Positions 12,701 to 22,600 of a DNA stretch of 64,000 bases are shown in pieces (position 1 is the first letter of the stretch; each line of letters begins with the position of its first letter). The notes beneath the pieces were generated by a model. That model ran no database searches. It was not told where the DNA came from and worked only from the letters and a program-made list of their open reading frames with translations. A program made the position numbers and the translations under genes. Origin of the DNA: Sabethes cyaneus (Eukaryota; Arthropoda; Insecta; Diptera; Culicidae); assembly GCF_943734655.1 (NCBI RefSeq), contig NC_071354.1, forward strand, positions 192,794,911 through 192,858,910. The letters run 5' to 3'.

Positions 12701-15261
12701 TGTGCCCTACTTCCCGTACGGCAACTATCGTTTCCACGTTAAATCCGATAGCTCTGGTATGGTCGGAGTAATAAGAGCTTCTGTCAAGGACCCGTCAATA
12801 ACTCTGGAACACGTAGCTGATATAAGTGACAGTAAGAGCTCTCCTGTGTGGTTAAATTAACCTAATCAATTAATTTTTCCTTACGTTTTAGCGTATCTAA
12901 AGCTGAGAATCACTGTTTCAACGGACGGAGTCCTCCGTATTGTGCAACCATTAGTTCCCAATCAGTACAACTTTTTAGTCACCGCCGTAAGCTCGACCTC
13001 TCAGAAGCAAAGTACCGTCAATGTCATCCTGGACGTTACTCAAGACCAAGAATGTCCCAATGACCCAGAATCCCCCAAGAGCATTTCCGTCAACAAACTA
13101 CTGCTGATCGAATCCTTGGAAGAAGAAACCGCCCATTCCAACATATTCCCCTCGCAACTAGCCGATTGCGAATACGAACTGCTCGACGAGAAGCCATTCC
13201 TGGCGTTCAACTACTTCTTCATCGATCCCGAAACCCACTGGCTGACGGCTAAACCATTCGATCGGGAAAACACGACGCTCTTCCAAAACATGCCAGTACC
13301 ACAGTTCCAACTACGGCTGCGTCTGGTCTGTGCCGTTCCAGCAACTCCCTCCTCGTTTGGAGACATCACGAAACGATCGCTGATCGAAACCGATGAACTG
13401 AACTTTGCACGGGATGTTACCGTAATCAACGTTGTCGTGGTGGACGTCAACGATAATGATCCAAGCTTCGTTAGACCGTCACCCACTGCCCAGGACTTCC
13501 ACTTGGGATTCCCGGCACCGTCGATAGCCGCTGGACTATTGGTTCCCCACTTGTTCACCGTCGAGGCGACTGATCTGGATGAAGGACTCAATGCTCAAAT
13601 CCGGTATAGTTTGCTTACAGAAGACAACTTTGGAATTGATCCGGAAAACGGGTTAATTTTTCCACTGAAAAATGCCATGCACTCAAACGAGTTGGTTTCG
13701 TTGGAAGTTACGGCAACTGATCGCAATGGAGCGTCCGATGGAAGAAGCTCACGGGTAATGCTGCATGTTCATCGTTTGGAAGAGGATAATTTGCTGCTGT
13801 TGACGGCAGCAGGGTTCGAAGACGTCGAGAGTTTGATTAATGGCATTAATCAAAATGCAAATGACGTTCAACTGAGATCACTAATGGAAGCAAAAGTTCC
13901 AGCATTCGAACAGCTAGATGAGAGTCGAACACCTACTCAAAGACAGCAAGAAAACATCGTCATGCGTTTGATTGTATACGCATTTAATAGCGAGAATGTT
14001 TTGCAAGATGCGGATTCTATAAAACGGTTTGATTCTATGTGATAGGAAACAAAACCATTATCTAAAAATTATTTTATCTTTTGTAGAGTGATCCAATCAT
14101 CAATGCTTGCGGACAGTATTACCGTTGAGACATACCAGGAAGCAGGATGCTCTGGCTCAGGAAGTTCTGGAGGTTCTGGTGTGTGCAGTCCGCAACACAG
14201 TTGTGAAGATGCCAACGTTGGTTTAATTGCTGCCACCTCAGTGCTTGGTGCTCTCTTCCTTATCAGCACCGGGTTTGCAATGTTCCTGTACTTCCGATAT
14301 GTACGACCCACGCGAAGCACTCCCGGCAACCCATCCGATATTGTTCAGCTGGAAAATGATTTCGACATATCGCCACCTCCCTCTCCTCCCACGCTGGGAG
14401 CGAAGAAAACGGCCGACGGTTCATTGTCAGATGAAGAGCGGAAAATTTCAATTCAGATTACAGGAATTACAAATCAAGGTAGGTTTTAAACTAAACTGAA
14501 TGATAAACTGAGCTGAAACTGAACTGAAACTGTACTGAAACTGAACTGAAACTGAACTGAAACTGAACTGAAACTGAACTGAAACTGAACTGAAACTGAA
14601 CTGAAACTGAACTGAAACTGAACTGAAACTGAACTGAAACTGAACTGAAACTGAACTGAAACTGAACTGAAACTGAACTGAAACTGAACTGAAACTGAAC
14701 TGAAACTGAACTGAAACTGAACTGAAACTGAACTGAAACTGAACTGAAACTGAACTGAAACTGAACTGAAACTGAACTGAAACTGAACTGAAACTGAACT
14801 GAAACTGAACTGAAACTGAACTGAAACTGAACTGAAACTGAACTGAAACTGAACTAAAACTGAACTGAAACTGAACTGAAACTGAACTGAAACTGAACTG
14901 AAATTGAACTGAAACTGAACTGAAACTGAACTGAAACTGAAACTGAACTGAAATTGAACTGAAACTGAACTGAAACTGAACTTTTGATTAAGCATAAAAC
15001 CGTTAGTCACTGCCTCTAATATGATGTTTGTTTTCCATTGCAGAATCCGAGGACTCGAAAGTACCCGATCGACTGGTTCGCTCCCTCGAAAGCCAACTCG
15101 AGCGAGTAAACGAGAACGATACTGTCTCTTCGAGAGCAACACTCGATGAGCCGAAGAACGTCAAGTTCAACGAACTGGTCGAAAGAATCGAGGTTGTCGA
15201 GCACCGCCGTCAGTCCGGTTTGGATGGTGACGACGATTCGATCTACAACGAACGTTTGTAG
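717..15261 (+). CDS. Large cadherin-like single-pass membrane protein (7 exons)
   Basis: Assembled coding exons are 717-831, 8038-8459, 8526-8711, 8775-12831, 12892-14038, 14087-14478 and 15044-15261. They sum to 6537 nt (2178 aa plus stop), with GT/AG at every junction and phases that agree. Residues 1-38 are a signal peptide with a hydrophobic core after an Arg-rich start. Next come an N-terminal module starting ECTSETFDF, then about 12 degenerate cadherin-type repeats (exon 4), a Cys-rich linker (CTDCYDC), and two more typical cadherin domains with DVNDNDP near residue 1780 and DLDEG and TATDRNG further on. The membrane segment is about residues 2020-2045. The cytoplasmic tail of about 130 aa has the motif KNVKFNELVERIEVV, shared with the convergent paralogue at 15341-17981. 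The expected role is adhesion or surface recognition. Most repeats lack the Asp-rich calcium motifs, so calcium-rigidified adhesion is doubtful there. I do not recognise a named orthologue. Intron 1 (7.2 kb) is full of transposon remains. Confidence 0.85.
1278..1487 (-). mobile_element. tRNA-related SINE copy
   Basis: The minus strand reads CCCGCCCAGTTAGCTCC, GGTACGATGCTGGCC and GTTCGAATCTCGACTGGGC. The last resembles a pol III B box inside a tRNA-like fold. A GCACTAGCCCCGTAATTTTC segment and a CTTTGC-rich end follow. Related copies are split across 29297-35945 and present as a 3' part at 38697-38830. I know this family as a common culicine repeat from memory and give no family name. Confidence 0.65.
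2771..2903. mobile_element. Short MITE with 28-bp terminal inverted repeats
   Basis: The left end TGTATTGGCTTTCGGGTTGA (2771 on) is repeated in inverse at 2876-2903, with one or two mismatches over 28 bp. The interior is about 77 bp and has no coding capacity. A clean target duplication is not visible beyond a possible TA. Confidence 0.65.
3344..3468. repeat. Long near-perfect hairpin (foldback)
   Basis: The left arm begins GAACAGCATTTTTGACATTT at 3344 and runs about 45 bp. Its inverse complement occupies about 3423-3468, leaving a loop of about 30 bp. The arms are almost identical, so the insertion or inversion looks young. Confidence 0.7.
3989..4125 (+). repeat. Dispersed repeat, copy 1
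   Basis: This stretch is closely similar to 6687-6805. Shared words include GTTTCTTGTAG, CTCAGCTTTCC, ATGGTGGTCTTAAAA and GATAAAATCCA. The two copies flank the LINE fragment at 4255-5875. I do not recognise the family. Confidence 0.55.
4255..5875 (+). pseudogene. Decayed non-LTR retrotransposon reverse transcriptase fragment (Jockey-like)
   Basis: The first open stretch contains RT motifs CPGPNGIP, NYRGITSLSAASKLFE, QHGFMPGRS, DLKAAFDRIDH and a frameshifted GVPQGSNMGP-like block near 5010-5040. The frame then changes and YADDLKLY (the catalytic YxDD, about 5103) appears, followed by RT C-terminal sequence such as SRQLGFIAKV. Stops and shifts occur at 5100 and 5475, and an AT-rich insertion lies at 5695-5730. 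The endonuclease end is missing, as in a 5'-truncated LINE. It sits in sense orientation in intron 1 of the cadherin-like gene. Placement in the Jockey group is by motif style only. Similar 3' parts lie at 40020-40440 and 61480-62060. Confidence 0.75.
6687..6805 (+). repeat. Dispersed repeat, copy 2
   Basis: This is the second copy of the sequence at 3989-4125, roughly 80 percent identical by eye. Confidence 0.55.
6896..7323 (+). pseudogene. R1-type LINE ORF2 C-terminal fragment
   Basis: Broken frames encode NGRWTQGLISVL, LNRKHG and FLSGHGCFRQ. These match TKGRWTHRLIPEL, VNRRHGEV and ILSGHGCFRQ in the intact R1-type ORF2 at 19687-22767. The downstream CPEETPEHVV matches its terminal Cys/His motif. 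It is a 3' piece only, with a stop after 6960 and frame changes. Confidence 0.7.
8775..12831 (+). repeat. Exon 4: tandem degenerate cadherin-type repeats
   Basis: This single 4057-nt exon encodes about 1350 residues of repeats, each roughly 105-120 aa. Each unit opens with a motif close to P-x-F-E-x-x-x-Y-x-G-x-I: QFQQSLYKYT, SFEQSMYGGS, KFEQLYYEGT, AFEHNFLQGQ, AFEQPLYLGQ, MFEKPLYKSR, EFTAASYSGT, SFSGILQEGQ, VFTKVLYRGS, QFVNFMYEGS, KFKSSSFQGY and MFEKTVYHAT. The unit continues with a D-x-x-L-F strand and an A-x-N-P-G-S loop near its end. The canonical cadherin DXD and DXNDN residues are absent from these units. The paralogue at 15341-17981 has one such unit in the same place. Confidence 0.8.
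14510..14983. repeat. 11-bp minisatellite in the last intron
   Basis: The unit CTGAACTGAAA is repeated about 42 times with very few variants, filling most of the intron 14479-15043. The period of 11 is not a multiple of 3, so the long minus-strand frame through it (14486-15142) is an artefact. Confidence 0.9.
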
Positions 15262-15279
15262 CTAAATGAGGTGGGCAAA

Positions 15280-15285
15280 TTTATT
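15280..15285 (-). terminator. Poly(A) signal of the short cadherin-like gene
   Basis: On the minus strand AATAAA lies about 56 nt after the stop codon at 15343-15341. Cleavage would fall close to the stop codon of the plus-strand gene. Confidence 0.6.
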
Positions 15286-15315
15286 TGGTTAGAATATAAA
15301 GTTATTAAAGTTATA

Positions 15316-15321
15316 AATAAA
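15316..15321 (+). terminator. Poly(A) signal of the long cadherin-like gene
   Basis: AATAAA lies 55 nt after the stop codon at 15259-15261. Cleavage 15-25 nt further on would fall at or inside the last codons of the opposite gene. Confidence 0.65.
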
Positions 15322-15340
15322 GATTCAGTTTGTACACAAC

Positions 15341-17981
15341 TCAAAGTATCTCTATCTTCTCTACATTTTCGTTGAATCGAATTGATTTTTTCTCTTGTGC
15401 CTCACTGCTTCCTTCGTTCGAGCAGTCGTTGGAGTTCGTCTCCTCAGTTTCATCAACGATCAGTAAATCGGAAAGCGATTTTGCTAACCTCTTACTTCGT
15501 ATTGTTCCATCAGTAGTATCTGAGTATAAGTTTTATTCATCAATAAACATTTTGACATTCTAATTCGAACATTCTACTCACCATCAACGGTAGCATCTTC
15601 AATGTTTTTTCTGAGCATCGGCGGTGTTGTCTGTCCATTGGTGTTTGAACTCTCGACAATGACATTTTCAGAATTTGCATACGAAGCTTGATCGTCGGAC
15701 TGCGGAGCAGTCAATATTGTTGGTGAGGAACGACTTTTTGCCCACCAATAGATGGCCAATGCTGCTGCAGCTATGAACAACACAATAAATACTGCCATAA
15801 CCACTATGTAGGGATAAACTGTACAGTCCTCAGCGGGAAATTCCTCTCTGAATAGATCGTTCCACGTGGATATTATGACTTCATCATGGTTTCCTACAGC
15901 ACTGTAAAATAAATATTTTTAATGTTCCTAAAATGGACAATAGTCCTATATTACCTAGCAAAATCATGGCTTGACACCAGATTGTTTTGCCTATCAAATG
16001 CAACCACCGCGAACTTTTGTGCCGTTTCAGAACTTTGTTGTCTACTGGAGGATTCCACAACCGATATATAACCACCCCCGAGAACCACAACCCTCAACCC
16101 ATTTGTTGCTAGAAGCTTACCCAAAAAAGTCTGCAACATTTCCCTGCCAATTCCATTTAACAGTATAAAAGACAACTGAAAAGGCAACACTGGAACAACT
16201 GAAACGTTCAGCTTGGATTCATTACCATCCTCCGCACCGTCTCGATCCTTTGCTAAAATCTCCAAATGCACCGGATTTTCATCCTTCAGAGCATACCTCA
16301 GAGGAAAGAGTTTGCCGGTTTTCGGGTCGATATCGAAATTTTCGTTCGAAGTTACACCGAACCGAATAATGGCGTTCAAATCTGCATCCAAATCGATCGC
16401 CGAAACTTGTAAAACGCTGGATACCAACAGTCGCTCGGAGATTCGAGCTACCGGATAGGCGAAAACATCATCCTCCTTCGGAAAGGTGAAAGTCGGATGG
16501 TTATCATTGATATCATCAACAATAATCGTTAGATAAGTGGTATCTGTAGAGAATGGAATGTCTTCGAGTTTTCTTTGTTGATTAGTTTCTGTTGATTGTA
16601 CTGAATTTGCCTGACAGTTAAGCTTTAGAACCAGTTGAAATTGAGGTTGCTCTGTGCCTTTAAACAGTTCACTATCTTCGCGATCAAAACGTGCTGACAC
16701 AATCCACCCGGTAGCTACATCAATCGTGAAAATATCTGCATCCTTTTTCGGATATTGGCTAACAATCTCGTACAAACATTCGCCAACTTTTGCTGGAAAC
16801 ACTTGACTATGCGCTCGCTCTTCTTCCAAATGAATCACGGTGAAGGTCTTTTCCACTGTCACCACAGAACCAGGTTGTGGGGACTCTTTCAAATCAATCA
16901 ACACAACACACTGACCCGCCAGGAGTTCCGACCTTTGAGCCCGAACAATCACATTCAGAAAATATTTCCCCTTCGGCGGTTTTGGTTCCGACTTAATCGA
17001 CAACGTTGCGTTATTCTTTGCAATGCCCACACTTAATTCGAAGTATTCTCTATCCTCACCTAACAACTCATATTGAAGCTCCTCATGCTCAGTCCCCTGA
17101 ACCAGTTCCAACAAAATTGAGTTATCCGAATTTGCCTGATATTCTTCACGGATGAAGGATCGCTTAAACAAGGGTGGTTCATGGTACACAATAGTCGAGT
17201 CCGGTCGAATTCGCAGTTTGGCCGAACTACTTCTTGCAGGAACACCTTGATCTTCCGCTTGAATATCTAGTTCAACATTCTCGGACAGCTTAAGGATTTG
17301 ATCCTGCAACCGAACGATGGCTCGGAATGACTTGAAGTTGCCACTGATGGGCACGGATTCAATCTTAAAATAATTATTACTCTGCAGACTGAATGTGACC
17401 GTGTTGTTTACCAGATCGTAATCGGTCGCCACTATACCACGGCCGTTGTCCATGTACGGACTGAGGTCGAAGTTTTTCGGCAATGGCAGAGGAACTGTTG
17501 CCTCATATAGCGACCGGGAAAACTCCGGGTCGTAATTGTTCGCTTCCAATAGGTCCAGCCGGTAAATCCCATTTGTAAAACCGACAGTACAGGTGTACTT
17601 AATCAGAAGGCTAATCCGTGTTAAACTCTGCTCCTTTTCGTACTGTTCAAATGCTTTTGTCGTGCGGAAAATAAGCCGATTATTTTCCACTTTAATGTCC
17701 AGATATTTATTGTCGAAGAATACTTCCTGTAGGTTGGAAACCTGAAACTCAGCTATCGTTGTATCGGCTGGGGTTCTTAAATCAAGCTTGTGGTGGGGAT
17801 CGTGGTATTGTTGAAAGTTGTATGTATTCGATGCGCAATCTGAAATTTTAGAACCTAGATTTAAGTTGTATTCTTGGTTTAGTGTCTAATTGGGTCACTT
17901 ACTGTGTGCTTCTACTGGTAAGTTAATTGATACAATTACAAAAGTAAACAAGATCAAGATGCTATTTATATTAATAATCAT
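15341..17981 (-). CDS. Short cadherin-like membrane protein, convergent paralogue (4 exons, frame broken by 2 nt)
   Basis: Minus-strand exons in order are 17981-17903, 17841-15955, 15901-15582 and 15519-15341, all with GT/AG ends. Exon 1 is a signal peptide (MIININSILILFTFVIV). Exon 2 holds the N-terminal module, one degenerate cadherin repeat (PPLFKRSF) and two cadherin domains (VDDINDNHP, DLDADLNA, AKDRDGAED). Exon 3 holds the membrane segment (about residues 685-708) and exon 4 the tail motif KSIRFNENVEKIEIL. Three intron positions and phases match the plus-strand paralogue. The first codons of exon 2 read NCASNTY, matching ECTSETF there, but a duplicated AC (plus strand TGTG near 17819-17822) then shifts the frame. 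Exon lengths sum to 2465 nt, two more than the 2463 that would keep frame. The exon 1 donor is a tandem GTAAGTG, and using the GT four bases further on would restore frame and lose the NCASNTY start. This could be a real lesion, a polymorphism or an assembly error. Confidence 0.8.
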
Positions 17982-18384
17982 TTTTGAAAAAAAAAATAGA
18001 CTCCAATACTAGAGTCGTAGATGTTGCGACTTATAATAGACTTCTAGTGAATCCGTTCTTGTGCTGAATCGAATTATTCTCGTTGAAAAGTTAACTCTAA
18101 CTACCCGAAGGTGATACGTTGTCCACAAGTTGCGGCCACATTTTGTGCTCTTATCGTACATATCAAAGAAAGTAAATGGTTCAAGTGTTTTTATTTCATA
18201 TAAAATCAACTATTCGGTTCAAGTGGCTGTAAGTGGTGTTTGAATAACTAATAGTGTGCTAGGCTAATGTATGTGATGGTGCAAAATTTAATATGAGAGC
18301 TGAGAAAAAATCTCAGATTTTAAAGATCGGAATCATTGTAAATGTGCTATGTAGATTAGTCAACAATAAAGTACATTCCGAAGG

Positions 18385-18892
18385 GTTGGTCGTCGTTTTG
18401 CATGGGAAAAGCCACACGATGAACTAAATGTAAGAAATCTGAAAGCAAGGGTTGAACACGGCGGGGGTGGATTACGGCTAAAGGTGTTGACAATTTAGTC
18501 TTCATCGATGGCATATGTCTATTTAGACATTTTAAACCAAAATTTGACGCAAAATGCCAACAAAATGGGATTTAGTCAGAGGTTCAAGTTTTACCGAGAC
18601 AATGACCCAAAGCATAAAGTACTTAAGAAACCCACATGGTTACTTCACAACTGCTCAAAACTTATTGATACTCTACCACAGTATCTCCAGACATCAATCC
18701 CATTGAAAACCTTTTGAAATATTTCGACAAAAAGGTTAGAAACCATCAAATTTCTAACAAAAACGATCTTAGAAAGCACTTCATGGACGAATGGGACCAA
18801 ATTCCCACCGAATACACGAAAAAACTCATAGGCAGCATTCCAAAACGACTAAAGGCAGTTGCAATGACCAAGGGATACCCTACTAAATACTA
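18385..18892 (+). pseudogene. Tc1-type transposase remnant (DD34E group)
   Basis: Broken frames give KARVEHGGGGL, then MAYVYLDILNQNL, FYRDNDPKHK (second catalytic Asp), SPDINPIENLL (catalytic Glu) and the usual end SIPKRLKAVAMTKGYPTKY with a stop at about 18890. At least one frameshift (near 18680) and a stop (near 18495) are present. The N-terminal DNA-binding part is not seen. A possible terminal repeat (GGCTTACATACAAATCCGTA on the minus strand) lies near 19130-19150. Confidence 0.75.
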
Positions 18893-19264
18893 ATCTTTGA
18901 AATTAAGCCATATCTTCGAAATTAAAACTGTTAATTCGAAGCCCGTACGAACATGAATTTAAGTGAATTTTTTCATGCGCTAATTTGTAATTTTTTTTTT
19001 AGATAAATAAAAACCATTTTTCAAAACCAGATAGCATACCTTAAAATTTTACCTGAATAACATGTTCCTAAAATTTCTGTTGAACTTTTAAATGTAGAAA
19101 AATGAAATCTGCATGTTGCCGTACGAATACGGATTTGTATGTAAGCCAGCTGCTATTACAGCCGAGATGTCGTAGAATGGTTAAGCAGTATAATTTTTAT
19201 TTTTTTCAGGTATAAATCATTATATTGTTCAGATTTTCATCCCATCGAAAAATATTGGGTAAAT

Positions 19265-19438
19265 TTGTATTTTGTATTTTGTATTTTGTATTTTGTATTT
19301 TGTATTTTGTATTTTGTATTTTGTATTTTGTATTTTGTATTTTGTGTTTTGTATTTTGTATTTTGTATTTTGTATTTTGTATTTTGTATTTTGTATTTTG
19401 TATTTTGTATTTTGTATTTTGTATTTTGTATTTTGCAT
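19265..19438. repeat. Heptamer array (TATTTTG)n, left arm
   Basis: About 24 copies of the 7-bp unit occur with two variants (GTGTTTT, GCATTTT). It directly abuts the poly(A) tail of the R1-type LINE. The same heptamer resumes at the other end of the element, at 24767. Confidence 0.95.
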
Positions 19439-19686
19439 TTTTTTTTTTTTTTTTTTTTTTACGAGTTGGGAAATCTGCTGAGCACCTTAGAAGATACGGT
19501 ACTATCAGACACCTGAAAAGATACCTCAGGGAGTGGGGTTTAGGTATCCCGACCCCCCTAATGGGGCGTGAGGATCCCGACCCACTAAAACCCTACTCGA
19601 GTCTCCAGCCTCAATCCCCCCTGGCACCACCTTATCGGTATTACTTCAGGGAGGGGCTATTGTGCTTAATGCACTCGCTTAGATAA

Positions 19687-22600
19687 CTACTGGACTATGG
19701 TAGTTAGGCTGTTTATTCGCCGTTGATCGGCTCTCCAGTGGTTTTGTAGCTCGAGTACAATCTGGGTAGCAGCCGCATTGACCGCTCCCCAGATGTCCGA
19801 GCTGGAACACATCTTTTGGACTAGGTTATCCGGGGTAGTGTCCTGTCCGCTCACTGCCATCATGCTGCTTCTCGCGCCCGCGAAACGAGGGCATATGAAG
19901 AAAGCATGTTCTGCCGTTTCCTCAACATCCACGCATTCGGGACACGCGGGGGACTCCGCATGCCCAAACTTATGCAGATACTGTCTGAAGCAACCATGCC
20001 CTGACAGAATCTGTGTCAGGTGGAAATTGACTTCGCCGTGGCGCCTGTTGACCCACCCAGATAGTTCCGGGATAAGTCGATGTGTCCACCGACCTTTTGT
20101 GGAATTAGACCATGCCCGCTGCCATGTGGTCATCGAGGCCGATCTTGTGGTACTCCGTATGCCTCTAGTTCCACGTTGGTTGAAGCACTCTACGTCTTCG
20201 CTGATGATAATGCCAATAGGCATCATACCTGCTAAGACGCAAATTGCGTCATGTGAAACTGTGCGATACGCACTCGCCACTCTCAAGCATATGAGACGAT
20301 AGGTGCTTTCCAGCTTGGCTAGATAGCTTTTGGTACCTAACGCCGATGACCACACCGGTCCGCCATACCTAAGTATAGACTGGACCACGTTGGCTAATAG
20401 CCTTCGCTTGCTGCCATATACCGCAGAGCTATTAGACATCATACGAGACAATGCCGAAATAGCTGTGGAAGCCTTCTTGCAGGCATAGTCGACGTGGCTC
20501 CCGAACTTGAGCTTGTCGTCGACCATGACTCCCAGAAGTTTTAAGGACCGCGTTGACGAAATAGTGCAGTCCCCGACGCTGATCTTTGCTTGCTGTACCG
20601 ACTTGCGGTTGTTCACCACGATAACCTCCGTTTTATGATGCGCTAGCTCCAGTTTCCTGGATCGCATCCAATCTTCAACAATGCTTATAGAGTGGGCAGC
20701 CGTCAACTCAACCTCTCTGATAGATTCACCATAGACTTCCAGGGTGATATCATCCGCAAAGCCGACAATCACCACCCCTACCGGGAACTTTAGCTTCAAC
20801 ACCTCGTCATACATGACGTTCCACAACACCGGGCCCAGTATGGAACCTTGCGGAACCCCTGCGGTGATTGGAACGCACTTCTGACCCTCCTCCGTGTTGT
20901 AGCATAGCACACGATTCTGGAAATAATTTTCCAGGATCCTGTACAGCGACACCGGCACTTGGACGTTCCGAAGCGAGTTGGCTATGGAGTCCCAGCTAGC
21001 GCTATTAAACGCATTTCTCACGTCAAGCGTGACAACTGCGCAATAGCGGATACCTGTCCTCTTGCGCTGGATTGCCACCTCGGCTGTCTTAGTGACAGAC
21101 AAGATTGCATCCACCGTAGATTTGCCTTTTCGGAAGCCGAATTGATTCCTTGACAGACCGTTTGTACCCTCCGTGTACTGTACGAGTCTGTTAAGGATAA
21201 CCTTCTCCAGCACCTTACCGGCAGTATCGAGCAGACAGATCGGCCTATATGACGAGGGAACACCCGGAGGTTTTCCCGGCTTCGGCAACAGCACGAGGTT
21301 CTGTCGCTTCCATCTGTCCGGGAAGTGGCCAGCTTCCAGGCATCTCCTCATTACTGCTCCAAATAACTCGGGAGCCTCTAACATAGCCGCTTTAATGGCC
21401 ATATTCGGGATTCCGTCTGGCCCCGGTGCCTTGCTCACCTTTAGGGATTTAGCGATCTCAATGAGCTCGTCATTCGTAACCGTCACTTCGTCCCCGACCG
21501 CCAAACCGCCGTCGCCCACGTTACTTTGGATGTTCGGCTGGGAGGCCGACCATCCTACGCTATGGTCTGAGATACTGGAACGTCGGCCGTGGGACGACTC
21601 AGCGGCCTGGGGCCAGGGCCTTGGCTCGTGGCGCGGAAAGAGGCCCTCGATGATCCGCTCCAGCATCTCTGGCGATTGCTCTGAGGGCGCCATCACTCCC
21701 TTGGTCTTTGCCATTACGACCCTGTAGGCATCACCCCACGGGTTCGCATTGGCACTAGCACATAACCTTTCAAAGCAGGCTCGTTTACTAGCTTTTATCC
21801 CACTCTTAAGCGCTGCGCGTGCAGCAGCAAGTGCTACTCGACATTCAGCCCTGCCTTCGTCCGAACGAGCTCTTTGCATAATTCTCCTCGCACGAAAGCA
21901 GGCTCCGCGGAGTTCCGCAATTTCATCTGTCCACCAGTAAGCCGGTGACCTGCCATACCTATGTCGACCTTTCCTAGGCATGGTAGCGTCACATGCTCGC
22001 GACAGTACCTCAACCAAATGATCAGCGTTCGGATCGGGCATACCACGATCACCGCACTCTCTTCGGATTGCTTCCACAAATACTTCGGGATCGAAGTATG
22101 AAGTCTTCCATCCACGGGTGGTTGGAGTGTCGGCTCTACTCGCCGCCTGCCGTCTCGTTATCTGACCGACACCATAGCGGACCGCCTGATGGTCGCTGTG
22201 AGTGTAGCCATTGTCTACCCTCCAGTCTCCTATCAGACCAGGACTGCCGAATGTCACGTCGATGATAGACTCCGCACCGCTCCTACTGAAGGTACTTGTG
22301 GTGCCGACGTTGACCAGATCTACGTTGAGCTTTGCCAGAGCTTCAAGCAGAATCCGGCCCCTGTGGTTCGTGCGACGACTTCCCCACTCTACCGCCCAAG
22401 CGTTAAAGTCGCCCGCCACAACCAACGGCCTTAGACCAGTCAGCACAACTGATACTCGGTCTACCATCCGCGTGAACTGCTCGATAGACCAACTCGGCGG
22501 AGCATAGCAGCTGCAGTAGAACACTCCACCCACTTTGGCAACCACGAATCCCTCGTCTGCAGTTGACACAACATCTTGAACCGGGAACCTGCTTGTCGTC

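Noticed and set aside
14486..15142. 218-codon minus-strand frame rich in Phe, Ser, Val and Gln
   Set aside because: It is a translation of the 11-bp minisatellite inside an intron of the plus-strand gene.
19225..19686. 153-codon plus-strand frame and shorter minus frames
   Set aside because: These are heptamer array plus poly(T) plus LINE 3' UTR read backwards.
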